Assembly: GCA_001013295.1 (NCBI GenBank)
Contig: LAZY01000019.1
Coordinates: forward strand, 62,001 to 126,000
DNA length: 64,000 nucleotides
DNA from: Chryseobacterium indologenes
GTDB lineage: Bacteria > Bacteroidota > Bacteroidia > Flavobacteriales > Weeksellaceae
Direction of reading: 5' to 3'
Of this stretch, positions 55,695 through 64,000 are shown one piece after another. The position numbers were made by a program, and so were the translations under genes. Positions within the stretch are counted from its first letter, which is position 1. Each line of letters starts with the position of its first letter. The notes under the pieces are model-generated. The model saw only the letters and a list, made by a program, of their open reading frames with translations. It had not been told where the DNA came from and ran no database searches.

Positions 55695-56291
55695 ATGCAA
55701 TCTATTCATAGCCAGTTAGAAGATAAGATATTAAGTTTAAAGAAAGGAGCGATAGTTTTTGTTTCAGATTTTGCGGAATTTGGTACTGCCGAAAACGTGA
55801 AAAAGGTATTGCTACGTTTAGAAAAAAAACAACTTCTAGTAAGATTAGCACACGGCATATACCTCTATCCCAAAATTGATAAAGAATTAGGGATATTGTA
55901 TCCATCTACAGAAAGTATAGCCGAAGCAATTGCGAAAAGAGATAAAATACGGATTATTCCTACAGGCATTTATGCTTTACAGCAATTGGGAATATCTACT
56001 CAAATCCCTATGAATGTAATTTATCTTACAGACGGTGCTCCCCGTAAAATCAAAGTGGGGAAAAGAACAATTACGTTTAAGAAAACAGCTCCTAAGAATT
56101 TGGCAATAAAAAATAAAGTTCTATCCAATATTGTACAGGGTTTGAAGGAATTAGGAAAAGAGAATATTACGGACGAAGTTAAACAAAAAATAAATCAGGC
56201 ATTGGAGAAAGTTCCGGTAGAAATTTTAAAAGAAGAAATTTTAAATGCTCCAGTTTGGGTGCGAAATGAAGTTTTATCCTTAAATAATTAA
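55695..56291 (+). CDS. abiEi: Type IV toxin-antitoxin AbiEi-like antitoxin (DUF6088)
   Basis: 198 residues from the ATG at 55695 (MQSIHSQLEDKI). N-terminal winged helix (about 1-75) with FVSDFAEFGTAENVKKVLLRL and LAHGIYLYPKI, the AbiEi/DUF6088 signature (R/LxxGIYxxP). The C-terminal antitoxin domain (about 80-198) includes IIPTGIYALQQLG and VIYLTDGAPRKIKVGKRTI. It begins 21 bases after the proximal palindrome and ends 5 bases before the toxin gene. AbiEi represses its own operon and neutralises AbiEii without contact. Family assignment is firm; whether it protects against phage here is unknown. Confidence 0.9.
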   Translation: MQSIHSQLEDKILSLKKGAIVFVSDFAEFGTAENVKKVLLRLEKKQLLVRLAHGIYLYPKIDKELGILYPSTESIAEAIAKRDKIRIIPTGIYALQQLGISTQIPMNVIYLTDGAPRKIKVGKRTITFKKTAPKNLAIKNKVLSNIVQGLKELGKENITDEVKQKINQALEKVPVEILKEEILNAPVWVRNEVLSLNN

Positions 56292-56296
56292 AGCGA

Positions 56297-57295
56297 ATGA
56301 ATAAGTGGTTGAAATTATCGAAAAAGAGAAGGATAGAAATTTTAGAACAGGTTAACAATCGTTTAGGCTTGCCGGTTCAAGCTGTGGAAAAAGATTGGTG
56401 GGTAACAATGGTACTCAAAGCGGTTTTCTCATCAAGATTTGCAGAACATTTCGTATTCAAGGGCGGAACATCTTTGAGTAAAGCATATCATTTAATTGAC
56501 AGGTTTTCTGAAGATATTGATTTAGCGATTGATCGGAAATTTTTAGGATTCGATGGAGAATTATCAAAGACACAAATCAAAAAATTAAGAAAGGCATCTG
56601 GGATATTTATCGTAACAGATTTTTTTAATGAATTAAAAATTCAATTAAAAAACCTAGGAATTCCGGATGAAGAATATGAATTGGTCACAAATAACGAAAT
56701 TGATGATACCAGTGATCCACACACCATAGAATTACAATATAAGTCTATTGTAGAGCAGGGAGACTATTTGCCACAGAGAGTTTTGATAGAAATTGGCTCT
56801 CGCTCCTTAATGGAACCTTCAGAATCCAGACCAATTGAATCCATTATTGGAAGTGTATTCCCGGAACAGAAGTTCGCAATAAAACCATTTGATGTTTCAG
56901 TAGTCATACCTATAAGAACATTTTTGGAAAAAATATTTCTTCTGCACGAAGAGTTTTTGAAACCCAAAGATAAGATTCGTCATTTGAGAATGACCAGACA
57001 TTTGTATGATTTGGAAAGACTAATGAACCATTCTTATGGCAAAGAAGCTTTAGAAAATAAAGAGTTATTTGAAACCATTGTAGAGCATCGGAAGAAATAT
57101 ACACCACTGCGAGGGATTTCCTATGATTTACATACTCCGAAAACTCTGAACATCATTCCGCCGGATGAAGTGATGGAATTATGGAAAAAAGATTACAACA
57201 TAATGCAGGAAAATATGTTTTATGGAGAATCTTTGGATTTTGAAGAGCTGATAAACAAAATTAAAGAATTACAAGGAAGATTAAAGGAAGATTAA
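56297..57295 (+). CDS. abiEii: Nucleotidyltransferase AbiEii/AbiGii-family toxin
   Basis: 332 residues of the DNA polymerase-beta-like nucleotidyltransferase fold. Motif I: FVFKGGTSLSKAYHLI (G56 G57 T58 S59), followed by the metal Asp pair SEDIDLAID (D73, D75) and a third acidic ligand probably near residue 150-160. C-terminal helical bundle with FLEKIFLLHEEFLKP (an AbiEii landmark). It begins 5 bases after AbiEi and ends 4 bases before the next gene. Known relatives (AbiEii/MenT) modify tRNA or other RNA ends with nucleotides; the exact target is unknown here. Confidence 0.92.
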   Translation: MNKWLKLSKKRRIEILEQVNNRLGLPVQAVEKDWWVTMVLKAVFSSRFAEHFVFKGGTSLSKAYHLIDRFSEDIDLAIDRKFLGFDGELSKTQIKKLRKASGIFIVTDFFNELKIQLKNLGIPDEEYELVTNNEIDDTSDPHTIELQYKSIVEQGDYLPQRVLIEIGSRSLMEPSESRPIESIIGSVFPEQKFAIKPFDVSVVIPIRTFLEKIFLLHEEFLKPKDKIRHLRMTRHLYDLERLMNHSYGKEALENKELFETIVEHRKKYTPLRGISYDLHTPKTLNIIPPDEVMELWKKDYNIMQENMFYGESLDFEELINKIKELQGRLKED

Positions 57296-57299
57296 GTTT

Positions 57300-60200
57300 A
57301 TGGAAAAAGACAATACCCTTAAAGAAATATCAAATAAACTTTTTGAAATTTTCTATGTTGATAACCTGAAATATGGGAGACAGCAGAAAGATGGTAGTTA
57401 CAAATTAGTAAAAGGTATAATAACACCTGTTACTATAGAGAATATGCTAGAGAAACAAGAAAGTTTATTAACATACCAAGAACTTCATATTGTTGATAAT
57501 ACACTAGTTAAATGGATATGTATAGACTTAGATATTTCTAAAAAAGAGATTGATAATAACGAGGTAAATGAAAACAATCTCAAAGCGGTAAAGAAAACAG
57601 CTGACTTAGTTAGTGATTTTCTTGATTCAAAAAAAATTCCTCATTTAATCGAATGCTCCGGTAGAAGAGGGTTTCATATCTGGGTTATTTTTGATCGATT
57701 AATAACTAAAGAAAATGCTTACTATTTTGCTAATTATATTTATTCAAAAGTAAAAGATGACTTTGAGGAAAATATTATTGCTGATTTATTTCCTAAAATA
57801 CCCTATACGAATAGAAATTCCAAAGGCATTGGCTATGGAATAAAATTACCATTATCACAAAACAAAGTGAGCGGAAAACTCTCTTTCTTTATTAATAGAG
57901 ATGAAGACTTTGAATTTAATAAAGATAATTGGATAGAAAAAGCTCATCCTGAATTTTTAGAGAAGCAGTTAGAAATATTAAGTAGAGGTACCACAGTTTC
58001 TATAAAGCAAATAGAGCCTTACATCAAAGAGTATTCTGAAAAAAGTATTTATTTTCATTCTTTCATCAAAAAGCAAAAGATAGTTTCCAGACTCCCTCAA
58101 AATATAGAACTGGAAGATATCCTTCAATCTTTGAGAAAATGTGAAAACTTAAATATAATACTGAAAGATTATGAAAAAGGACTGGGAAATAAAGAGAGGA
58201 GTATTCTTGTAGGATTATTAGGGCAACTAAGTACAGCAGATGATCCTGATTTTGGCAAGAATATTTTATTAGAGCTTTTTTCTAAAATCAAGGGTTATAA
58301 TGAAGAAATTACTTTAAGAAAAATAGAAACTTATCGATATTTCAAACCCATTACTTGTAAAAGTTTAGGGCATTGTTCTACTTGTAAAGAGTCTTCTATA
58401 AACTCCCCTGTTGAGCTAATAGAAGGAGTTCATTTAGAAGCATTACCCTCATTTAGTATTGAAAATATTGATGAAAATATTTTTAACAAGATTCAAAAAT
58501 CTCTAGTTAATTATTCATTTAAAAATGATGAAGTTCCATTATTTCCTCAATTAGAGTTGATTAAAAATATAGAATTTGATGAAATTAAAAAATATATTTC
58601 TCAAATCTACACCAACGAATCCGAATTAAATGTTGATTCATTTAAATTCCAACGAAATGAAATAAATAAGATTCGAGATCTCTACAACATTGATCCAATT
58701 AATAACCTTATTTCTGTCTATTTTACATTTGTACTTAATAATCTATTTTTTAGCGAAATATCTAATAATTCATATGGATATGAGTTTTCAAATAGCTTCT
58801 ATAAAGACAATATATTTAATAATTGGTTTATCAATTGGGCTAAATATACCAAAAGTGTAGAGAATATTTTATTTGGAAAGGAATACGAAGATTACTTTGT
58901 AATTAAGCTGGATATTAAAAGTTTTTATGATAGAGTTGACCTCAAAAGACTTAAAATTAAATTATTTGAAGAGGCTCCTTCGGCTATTAAGAATAAGCTA
59001 AATGAACTGGATGAAGGAAATGTTAGCAAGTATAAATCAATTATTGACTATCTAATTAACTTATCAGAAAAAACAACCGGAAACGCTGATAAGGGACTTC
59101 CTCAAGGACCTGCTTTTGCGCGATATTTAGCTGAGATATATTTGTTAGGACTTGATAGTTTAATAGAAAATAAATTTATAACTGACCAAAAGCGAGAATT
59201 TTATAACCGTTTTGTTGATGATATATTCATTTTTGTAGAATCGGAAGATAGAGCTGATGACTTATTTAAGAATATAAAAGAGTGGCTTTCTATAAACGGC
59301 TTAGAATTTAATAATGAAAAAACAAAAATTATCAATGTAAAGGAATATAAAGAATCAGGAGAATATCATAAATTCAAAGATAATGTAAAGTATGATATCA
59401 GTTATGCTAGTAAAAATAAATCTTTATTGTCTGAAGTTGAAATACAAGAAGCTATATCAAAACTTGAAAATTTAACGGAAGATATAAAGTTTGGTTTAAA
59501 AGATAATCTAAGATTCTTCTATAGTCAGTTTAGTGATAATAAAAGATTAAATACTATCAGGAAAAAGATGGCAGATATTTTACCATTTAGTGATGATGGT
59601 CGAGGTACACTTTATCTTATGTTTTACAGTAATTTAATATCAAATTTTCCAGAACAATTTTGGAATATTATCAATCAAATAGATAGAGTAAAAGGATTGT
59701 CTTTAACCCATTATCTAAATATAATTCTATCCAACGAAGAATTGTATTTATCAAAAACTACTGAAATTGATATCCTTATAAAATCTATATATCATAGAGA
59801 AGATCTATCTGATGCAGATAAATTACTCATCACTTTACTAAGCTTAAAAACAAATAACCAAACTCTATTGAACTATACTGATAAGATTATGTATTCCGCT
59901 TTACAATTTCCAGGATTGGAATTGACCATTAATCATTGGGATTTAACGCAGAACAGACTTCGCGACTTAGATAATAAAAATTTCCTCATAGAATTAGAAC
60001 AGATAATTTTAAAACAAAATTTCACAAAAGGTTTTCTCAATTCTTTAGCTCATTATTCATTTCTAAGATTTTCACAATGGAAAGTGGAAAATAATACTGC
60101 CTTCCTTAAGAAGGAATTAGAATTAAAACAATATTATCAAAGTATTACATTTCTAACATTGTTTTGTGAATCTGATTATGCCAATGTAGGTCCTTCTTGG

Positions 60201-62879
60201 GAATTATTATTAGAAGCTTCAAGTGAACTCGGTAAATTTAGTGATAATAAACATCAATTTCATTGGATAAATAAAATAGAAAAATTTCAGTACACAGACT
60301 TTTCAAAAAACAGTTATACTCTTATTTTGTCTAACAGACCGGGAGCTAATTTGGGGAATAATACTTGTGAAAATGAATTTTTAGAACAATACCGAAATTT
60401 ATTAATTGTATTACTTTTTGATAAAGATAAAGCATCTGGAACAGAACACTTTAAAAATGATGTTCTTACAAATATAAATGCAAATGATTCTTTATTTTTT
60501 AATTGGATTTCAAACAATAATGTTCGTCTGTATCCTGATATGGATGATATATGCTTAAAAAATATTGCATTAAATGGACTCATTGTATTAAAAAATGAGA
60601 ATACCTTTTTTGTAAAGGATATATATGATGGAAGTATTACAAGTAAATACAATTATTTAAAGGTTGATGAAAAATATCAGAGTAGAAATGAAATAGAATA
60701 CGAAGTTATTCCTGAAAGAATAAAGGATATACTTAAAAAATCAAACTTCAATGAGTTCATAAAAAGTTTTAATGAAATAATAATTGCACACGAAAAATTC
60801 AAAAAAGACTATAATTCAGGTTCTCCTTATTTCTACAACCCGTTTGATAGTATTTCAAGTTATCCTGCTGTTCCATTCTATTCGGATTATGAAAACATTG
60901 TAAATTCAGATGGAGAAGTTGTCAGTGTTAATGTTTTTTCCTATTGGTCAGGAATGATAGAAATTCTGAAAATTACAGAATTAGCGGATATAAAACTAGT
61001 CAATGATAATTCAAAATTTAATTTCAAAGTAAGAGACATTAACGAAAGATTTTTTCCAATTTCAGCACTACTAATTAATTCTGAAGAATCGAAAATAAAT
61101 TTTGTAAAATCTTTCGTAAGTAACATTCATTCAGATATAGATACAATCTTTCAATATCAATATAACTGGAGTGTAACAGTCTTAAAATTAAGCCAAAAAT
61201 TGGTGAATTCAAATGATTTAATCATCAATTATCTGAAAATTCATTTTGAAACATATAGTGATGATAATATTGCTATTGATTTGTTATTTTCAATTGATGA
61301 GAATTTAATACCTAAAAAAAATACATTAGATGATTTTCATAACACTATATTAAGTTCGATAAATATTTTTCAAAATCAAATTCAGCAAGGAGAAATTGAC
61401 TTTTCTGAAATTATAAATAATCATATACCAGATATTCTTGATGGAGACTCTGAAGAAAATGAATCAATAAAAAAAACAGAATTGATTAATTCTAAACTGA
61501 AAATTGAAGAAAATAAAGATCCTTTCAGTAAGCATACTATTTATAAACTCATTATTAATGATATAGAAAGTGAAGCAACTGAAATTTACTTCTTTAATCA
61601 TTTTTCTAAAAAATTCCAGATAGAATCGTTGGAAGATTTGTCTAGTAAAATGAGAGGCTCTGATTTTTTTGTAGCTAATAAAGAAAGTAAAGTTTTCATT
61701 TATACGCCAGAAATCGAATTCTCGAAATGTTATGAGAGAATCAATAAAAGAAAAGTCGAAGTCTATGATAAATTATTTTCAGGAACAGCAACTCGACCAG
61801 CCGAATTTGATGAATATATAAATCTTTTCCCATCAAATACTAACTACTCTATGGTGAAAGAAATAGTTGATGGATTAAGCGAATTAGATTATATTAAAAT
61901 AAAATTATCTTATCATCTGAAAAATTCGTTTGATATAACATACAGAATAATAAATTGGCTTTCACTTTTTAATGAGGAAAGTATAGGAGGAAGTGACTTG
62001 AAAAAATATATGGATGAAAAAGGATATAATTTTCCCACCTTATATAAATCAATATTAACTGTGTTAAATGCACATTGCTATATTTCACAGAATCACCTTA
62101 ATTTCTTTCAAGAAAAAATTACGGCATACAAAAATGATAAAGATTGTATTCTATTTCCTATAAAAAATCCTCTAAACGACGCCAATGGGTTAAAACGATT
62201 ATTAGAAAAGTCTGGGTATAATGAAAGAGATTTTAATTGGCCAAATCAATTTGACAATTTATGTGGTGATCATAATTTTAAAAAATTAATCATTGTTACA
62301 GATGTTTCAATCTCTGGCTCGCAAACAAAAAAAGCATTTGATTATTATTTGAAATCAGATTATGAAGATGAATCTAAGCTAATCGAATTTAATGAAAATA
62401 GACCCGATTCTGATAAAAAATCGCCTAAAGAAGAAAGGTATTTTTTATTCAATACAATAGAAAAATGTAAAAAATTTCAGGGTAATCTTAGTGCTTTTGA
62501 CCAGATTATTTTTTTATCTCCATTGATGACTCAAAAATACACTGAAAACATAAAGGAATATTTTAAAGATATAAATTCAAATATATCATTTGAATGCGAA
62601 GATATTTTGCTGGAAGAAAAATCATATTTGTATAATAAGTCAATATTAAATAAAGATCAAAAAGAATTATTTAATGCTTTGATTGGTGATGTTGAATTAA
62701 TATCTAAAATTTTTCAATTAAATAAGGAGTATTATAAAAATGATTTATCTCAATTTGATAAAATGAATTTGATTTTAAGAATTCAATCATTGCCGACTAA
62801 ACATATTAGGTTGTTTTCTTTACAACCCAAAAAAGGAGGTTTACCTCTCTTGGATTTTATTAAAAATTGGAAGAACTAA
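57300..62879 (+). CDS. Giant fusion: AEP-type primase + reverse transcriptase + C-terminal phosphoribosyltransferase-like domain
   Basis: 1859 residues, following AbiEii by 4 bases. Residues about 1-370: archaeo-eukaryotic primase (PrimPol) fold, with Asp pair WICIDLDI (D76, D78) and the SGRRGFHIW motif (120-128), then a Cys cluster CKSLGHCSTC (353-362) that may bind zinc. Residues about 480-720: reverse transcriptase, motif A KLDIKSFYDRVD (D538), GLPQGPAFARYLAEIYL (599-615) and the catalytic FVDD (D640, D641), then LEFNNEKTKI. Residues about 720-1600: no domain recognised, mostly helical and charged. Residues about 1655-1690: LIIVTDVSISGSQT (1663-1676), a phosphoribosyltransferase-like PRPP loop. 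It has no maturase or retron features. Likely a defence reverse transcriptase, possibly of the PrimPol-linked UG group. Confidence 0.85.
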   Translation: MEKDNTLKEISNKLFEIFYVDNLKYGRQQKDGSYKLVKGIITPVTIENMLEKQESLLTYQELHIVDNTLVKWICIDLDISKKEIDNNEVNENNLKAVKKTADLVSDFLDSKKIPHLIECSGRRGFHIWVIFDRLITKENAYYFANYIYSKVKDDFEENIIADLFPKIPYTNRNSKGIGYGIKLPLSQNKVSGKLSFFINRDEDFEFNKDNWIEKAHPEFLEKQLEILSRGTTVSIKQIEPYIKEYSEKSIYFHSFIKKQKIVSRLPQNIELEDILQSLRKCENLNIILKDYEKGLGNKERSILVGLLGQLSTADDPDFGKNILLELFSKIKGYNEEITLRKIETYRYFKPITCKSLGHCSTCKESSINSPVELIEGVHLEALPSFSIENIDENIFNKIQKSLVNYSFKNDEVPLFPQLELIKNIEFDEIKKYISQIYTNESELNVDSFKFQRNEINKIRDLYNIDPINNLISVYFTFVLNNLFFSEISNNSYGYEFSNSFYKDNIFNNWFINWAKYTKSVENILFGKEYEDYFVIKLDIKSFYDRVDLKRLKIKLFEEAPSAIKNKLNELDEGNVSKYKSIIDYLINLSEKTTGNADKGLPQGPAFARYLAEIYLLGLDSLIENKFITDQKREFYNRFVDDIFIFVESEDRADDLFKNIKEWLSINGLEFNNEKTKIINVKEYKESGEYHKFKDNVKYDISYASKNKSLLSEVEIQEAISKLENLTEDIKFGLKDNLRFFYSQFSDNKRLNTIRKKMADILPFSDDGRGTLYLMFYSNLISNFPEQFWNIINQIDRVKGLSLTHYLNIILSNEELYLSKTTEIDILIKSIYHREDLSDADKLLITLLSLKTNNQTLLNYTDKIMYSALQFPGLELTINHWDLTQNRLRDLDNKNFLIELEQIILKQNFTKGFLNSLAHYSFLRFSQWKVENNTAFLKKELELKQYYQSITFLTLFCESDYANVGPSWELLLEASSELGKFSDNKHQFHWINKIEKFQYTDFSKNSYTLILSNRPGANLGNNTCENEFLEQYRNLLIVLLFDKDKASGTEHFKNDVLTNINANDSLFFNWISNNNVRLYPDMDDICLKNIALNGLIVLKNENTFFVKDIYDGSITSKYNYLKVDEKYQSRNEIEYEVIPERIKDILKKSNFNEFIKSFNEIIIAHEKFKKDYNSGSPYFYNPFDSISSYPAVPFYSDYENIVNSDGEVVSVNVFSYWSGMIEILKITELADIKLVNDNSKFNFKVRDINERFFPISALLINSEESKINFVKSFVSNIHSDIDTIFQYQYNWSVTVLKLSQKLVNSNDLIINYLKIHFETYSDDNIAIDLLFSIDENLIPKKNTLDDFHNTILSSINIFQNQIQQGEIDFSEIINNHIPDILDGDSEENESIKKTELINSKLKIEENKDPFSKHTIYKLIINDIESEATEIYFFNHFSKKFQIESLEDLSSKMRGSDFFVANKESKVFIYTPEIEFSKCYERINKRKVEVYDKLFSGTATRPAEFDEYINLFPSNTNYSMVKEIVDGLSELDYIKIKLSYHLKNSFDITYRIINWLSLFNEESIGGSDLKKYMDEKGYNFPTLYKSILTVLNAHCYISQNHLNFFQEKITAYKNDKDCILFPIKNPLNDANGLKRLLEKSGYNERDFNWPNQFDNLCGDHNFKKLIIVTDVSISGSQTKKAFDYYLKSDYEDESKLIEFNENRPDSDKKSPKEERYFLFNTIEKCKKFQGNLSAFDQIIFLSPLMTQKYTENIKEYFKDINSNISFECEDILLEEKSYLYNKSILNKDQKELFNALIGDVELISKIFQLNKEYYKNDLSQFDKMNLILRIQSLPTKHIRLFSLQPKKGGLPLLDFIKNWKN

Positions 62880-62886
62880 TTCCATT

Positions 62887-64000
62887 ATGGAAAGCTTTAA
62901 CCTATATCGCGAAGCAAAAGATCAGTATGAGAAATTAATTCCGGAAAAAAATGACGGATTGATTCTCCTGTCTCTTTATGCCAAGTATAAGGATAAAGAC
63001 TTCACGGAAGAAAACATTATTTCAATTATAAATAAGATTTCTAAAGATCAGGGTAATAATGAACGTTCTCGTACAGAATACAACAGAAATAATACTATAA
63101 TTTTAAGATTGCAGGAATCTTTCTTGTGGCGTAATGAAACGAAAAGAACCTATCAATTTAAAAAGTACGGATTGGAGCTTTGTCAAAATATTGAAAAACG
63201 TCTCATAGAAAAATATAATCCAGCAAAAATAAAGAGATTTTTTGACGAATTACATAAAAGCCTTACAGAGTATGTTGAAGCAGATAAAGACTTCAACGAA
63301 TGGATTGAAGATCATTTTGATATACGGATGCCTGAGCTTAGTTCTCAAATTGAAATATTGGATCAACAGGTAAATGAGTCTGTTACAGATTTTAAAATCA
63401 ATATTAAATCAGAAGACCAAAGTATTCTTGATATTTTAAAAGAAATCGAAATCCGTCTTGAAGTAATAAAAGAACAAGCATCCGAACTCAAAAACGCATT
63501 TCAGATATCGTATGATATTGATGAATTACTAACTGATATTCTTCAAAAAAATGATAGTTACAATTATATTGAGAATATTCAAAAGGTTCAAAAATTCCAC
63601 GATAATTCCCGAAGCCAATTAGAGCAGGTAAGCAAGAGAATTGAAAAAATAAAACCCAGAATAAGAGAATTTATTTATGATTTTAATAAGCAAGATTTTG
63701 ACAGAAAAACAAATAAATTTATTCTCTATCTGTTGGAAAAATCTTTTGTTAAAAGGGAAAAGAGTACGAAAAGAATTCAATTTCCGAATAATCTTTCCGG
63801 GTTAAAGGTAAAATCCATAGAGCATTCTCTCACATTCAATATTATTCCAATTAGAGAGATAAGTCCTAAATTACCTGTTGAAATTATTAAGAGAAGTATC
63901 GATATTGCTAAAAGGAAAGAATTATTGGATAAGACGCTCAAATGGAAACAAGATAAAGAAAGAATAATGTATTGGACAAATTTGGCATTTCAGGAACTGG
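62887..64000 (+). CDS. Coiled-coil protein of the RT operon (partial, continues past window)
   Basis: Starting at the ATG at 62887 (MESFNLYREAKDQYEKLI), 7 bases after the RT gene, 371 codons are open and run off the right edge. The first 100 residues have a winged-helix look (DGLILLSLYAKYKDKDF, SRTEYNRNNTIILRLQESFLW, KRTYQFKKYGLELC). The middle (about 130-290) is helical, with heptad-like stretches and frequent Glu, Lys, Ile and Asp (EILDQQVNESVTDFKI, ILDILKEIEIRLEVIKEQA). A winged helix plus coiled coil recalls kleisin-like or Wadjet JetA-type proteins, which I cannot confirm. No known domain is certain. By spacing it belongs to the same operon. Confidence 0.7.
   Translation, partial: MESFNLYREAKDQYEKLIPEKNDGLILLSLYAKYKDKDFTEENIISIINKISKDQGNNERSRTEYNRNNTIILRLQESFLWRNETKRTYQFKKYGLELCQNIEKRLIEKYNPAKIKRFFDELHKSLTEYVEADKDFNEWIEDHFDIRMPELSSQIEILDQQVNESVTDFKINIKSEDQSILDILKEIEIRLEVIKEQASELKNAFQISYDIDELLTDILQKNDSYNYIENIQKVQKFHDNSRSQLEQVSKRIEKIKPRIREFIYDFNKQDFDRKTNKFILYLLEKSFVKREKSTKRIQFPNNLSGLKVKSIEHSLTFNIIPIREISPKLPVEIIKRSIDIAKRKELLDKTLKWKQDKERIMYWTNLAFQEL

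Noticed and set aside
56297..57295. MNT/HEPN-type pair instead of AbiE
   Set aside because: The neighbour at 55695 is an AbiEi winged-helix antitoxin, not a HEPN protein, and the toxin has the AbiEii length and helical C-terminus.
57300..62879. Reverse transcriptase as group II intron, retron or diversity-generating element
   Set aside because: No maturase or endonuclease domain, no intron ends or retron msr/msd structure recognised, and no template/variable repeat pair seen even though tail-fibre-like genes lie 6 kb away. The N-terminal primase fusion points elsewhere.

Overview
The window (about 64 kb, AT-rich) reads as chromosome of a Bacteroidota bacterium close to Chryseobacterium or Elizabethkingia (Weeksellaceae/Flavobacteriaceae). 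The basis is protein style: many AraC regulators with N-terminal cupin domains, an RteC-type regulator, S74-chaperone surface proteins starting with a QVGIN motif, TAnnTTTG-type promoter elements, and a tyrosine recombinase of the Bacteroides type. This placement is inference from recognisable families; no marker gene such as rRNA lies in the window.

Region by region. 1-13.7 kb is ordinary chromosome: a partial monoacylglycerol-lipase-like hydrolase, oleate hydratase, an AraC regulator, an efflux operon (MarR, TolC, HlyD, ABC-2 permease) and a glycerol operon (glpD, glpK, glpF and an outer-membrane beta-barrel) with a divergent DeoR/GlpR-like repressor. 13.7-18.2 kb is a scar: an IS256-family transposase with two nonsense codons, cut by an IS21-family element whose istA and istB are both frameshifted, then fragments of a DUF4365 protein and an RteC regulator. 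The RteC fragment is fused to a truncated RND efflux adaptor. 19-23.3 kb holds small enzymes, regulators and more gene remnants.

23.3-39.7 kb is a dense set of small-molecule redox and regulatory genes: six AraC/HxlR regulators, two SDRs, two zinc-free MDR oxidoreductases, a carboxymuconolactone decarboxylase, alpha/beta and beta-lactamase-fold hydrolases, two major-royal-jelly-protein-like lactonase propellers, an RclC-like membrane protein, a cupin and a broken acetolactate decarboxylase. Three AraC proteins here belong to one paralogous subfamily, one of them with a nonsense codon. 39.9-43.5 kb is a decayed YobI-type P-loop NTPase with three frameshifts and one stop codon.

43.65-64 kb looks like an integrated element. 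It begins with a piece resembling the 3' end of a tRNA, a terminator and short repeats that look like integrase arm sites, then a tyrosine recombinase with Ser in place of the first catalytic Arg. Cargo follows: a TPR/HTH membrane regulator, two paralogous S74-chaperone repeat proteins, small HTH and BamE-like proteins, RteC, an excisionase-like HTH, a helix-turn-helix protein interrupted by translated palindromic repeats, and a DnaC-like ATPase. The end of the window is a probable defence operon: AbiEi antitoxin and AbiEii nucleotidyltransferase toxin (preceded by two 29-bp palindromes), then a 1859-residue fusion of an AEP-type primase, a reverse transcriptase and a C-terminal phosphoribosyltransferase-like domain, then a coiled-coil protein that runs off the window. 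This operon is the most interesting part of the window.

Several single-base frameshifts sit in A homopolymers, so some of the broken genes may be sequencing artefacts rather than true pseudogenes.
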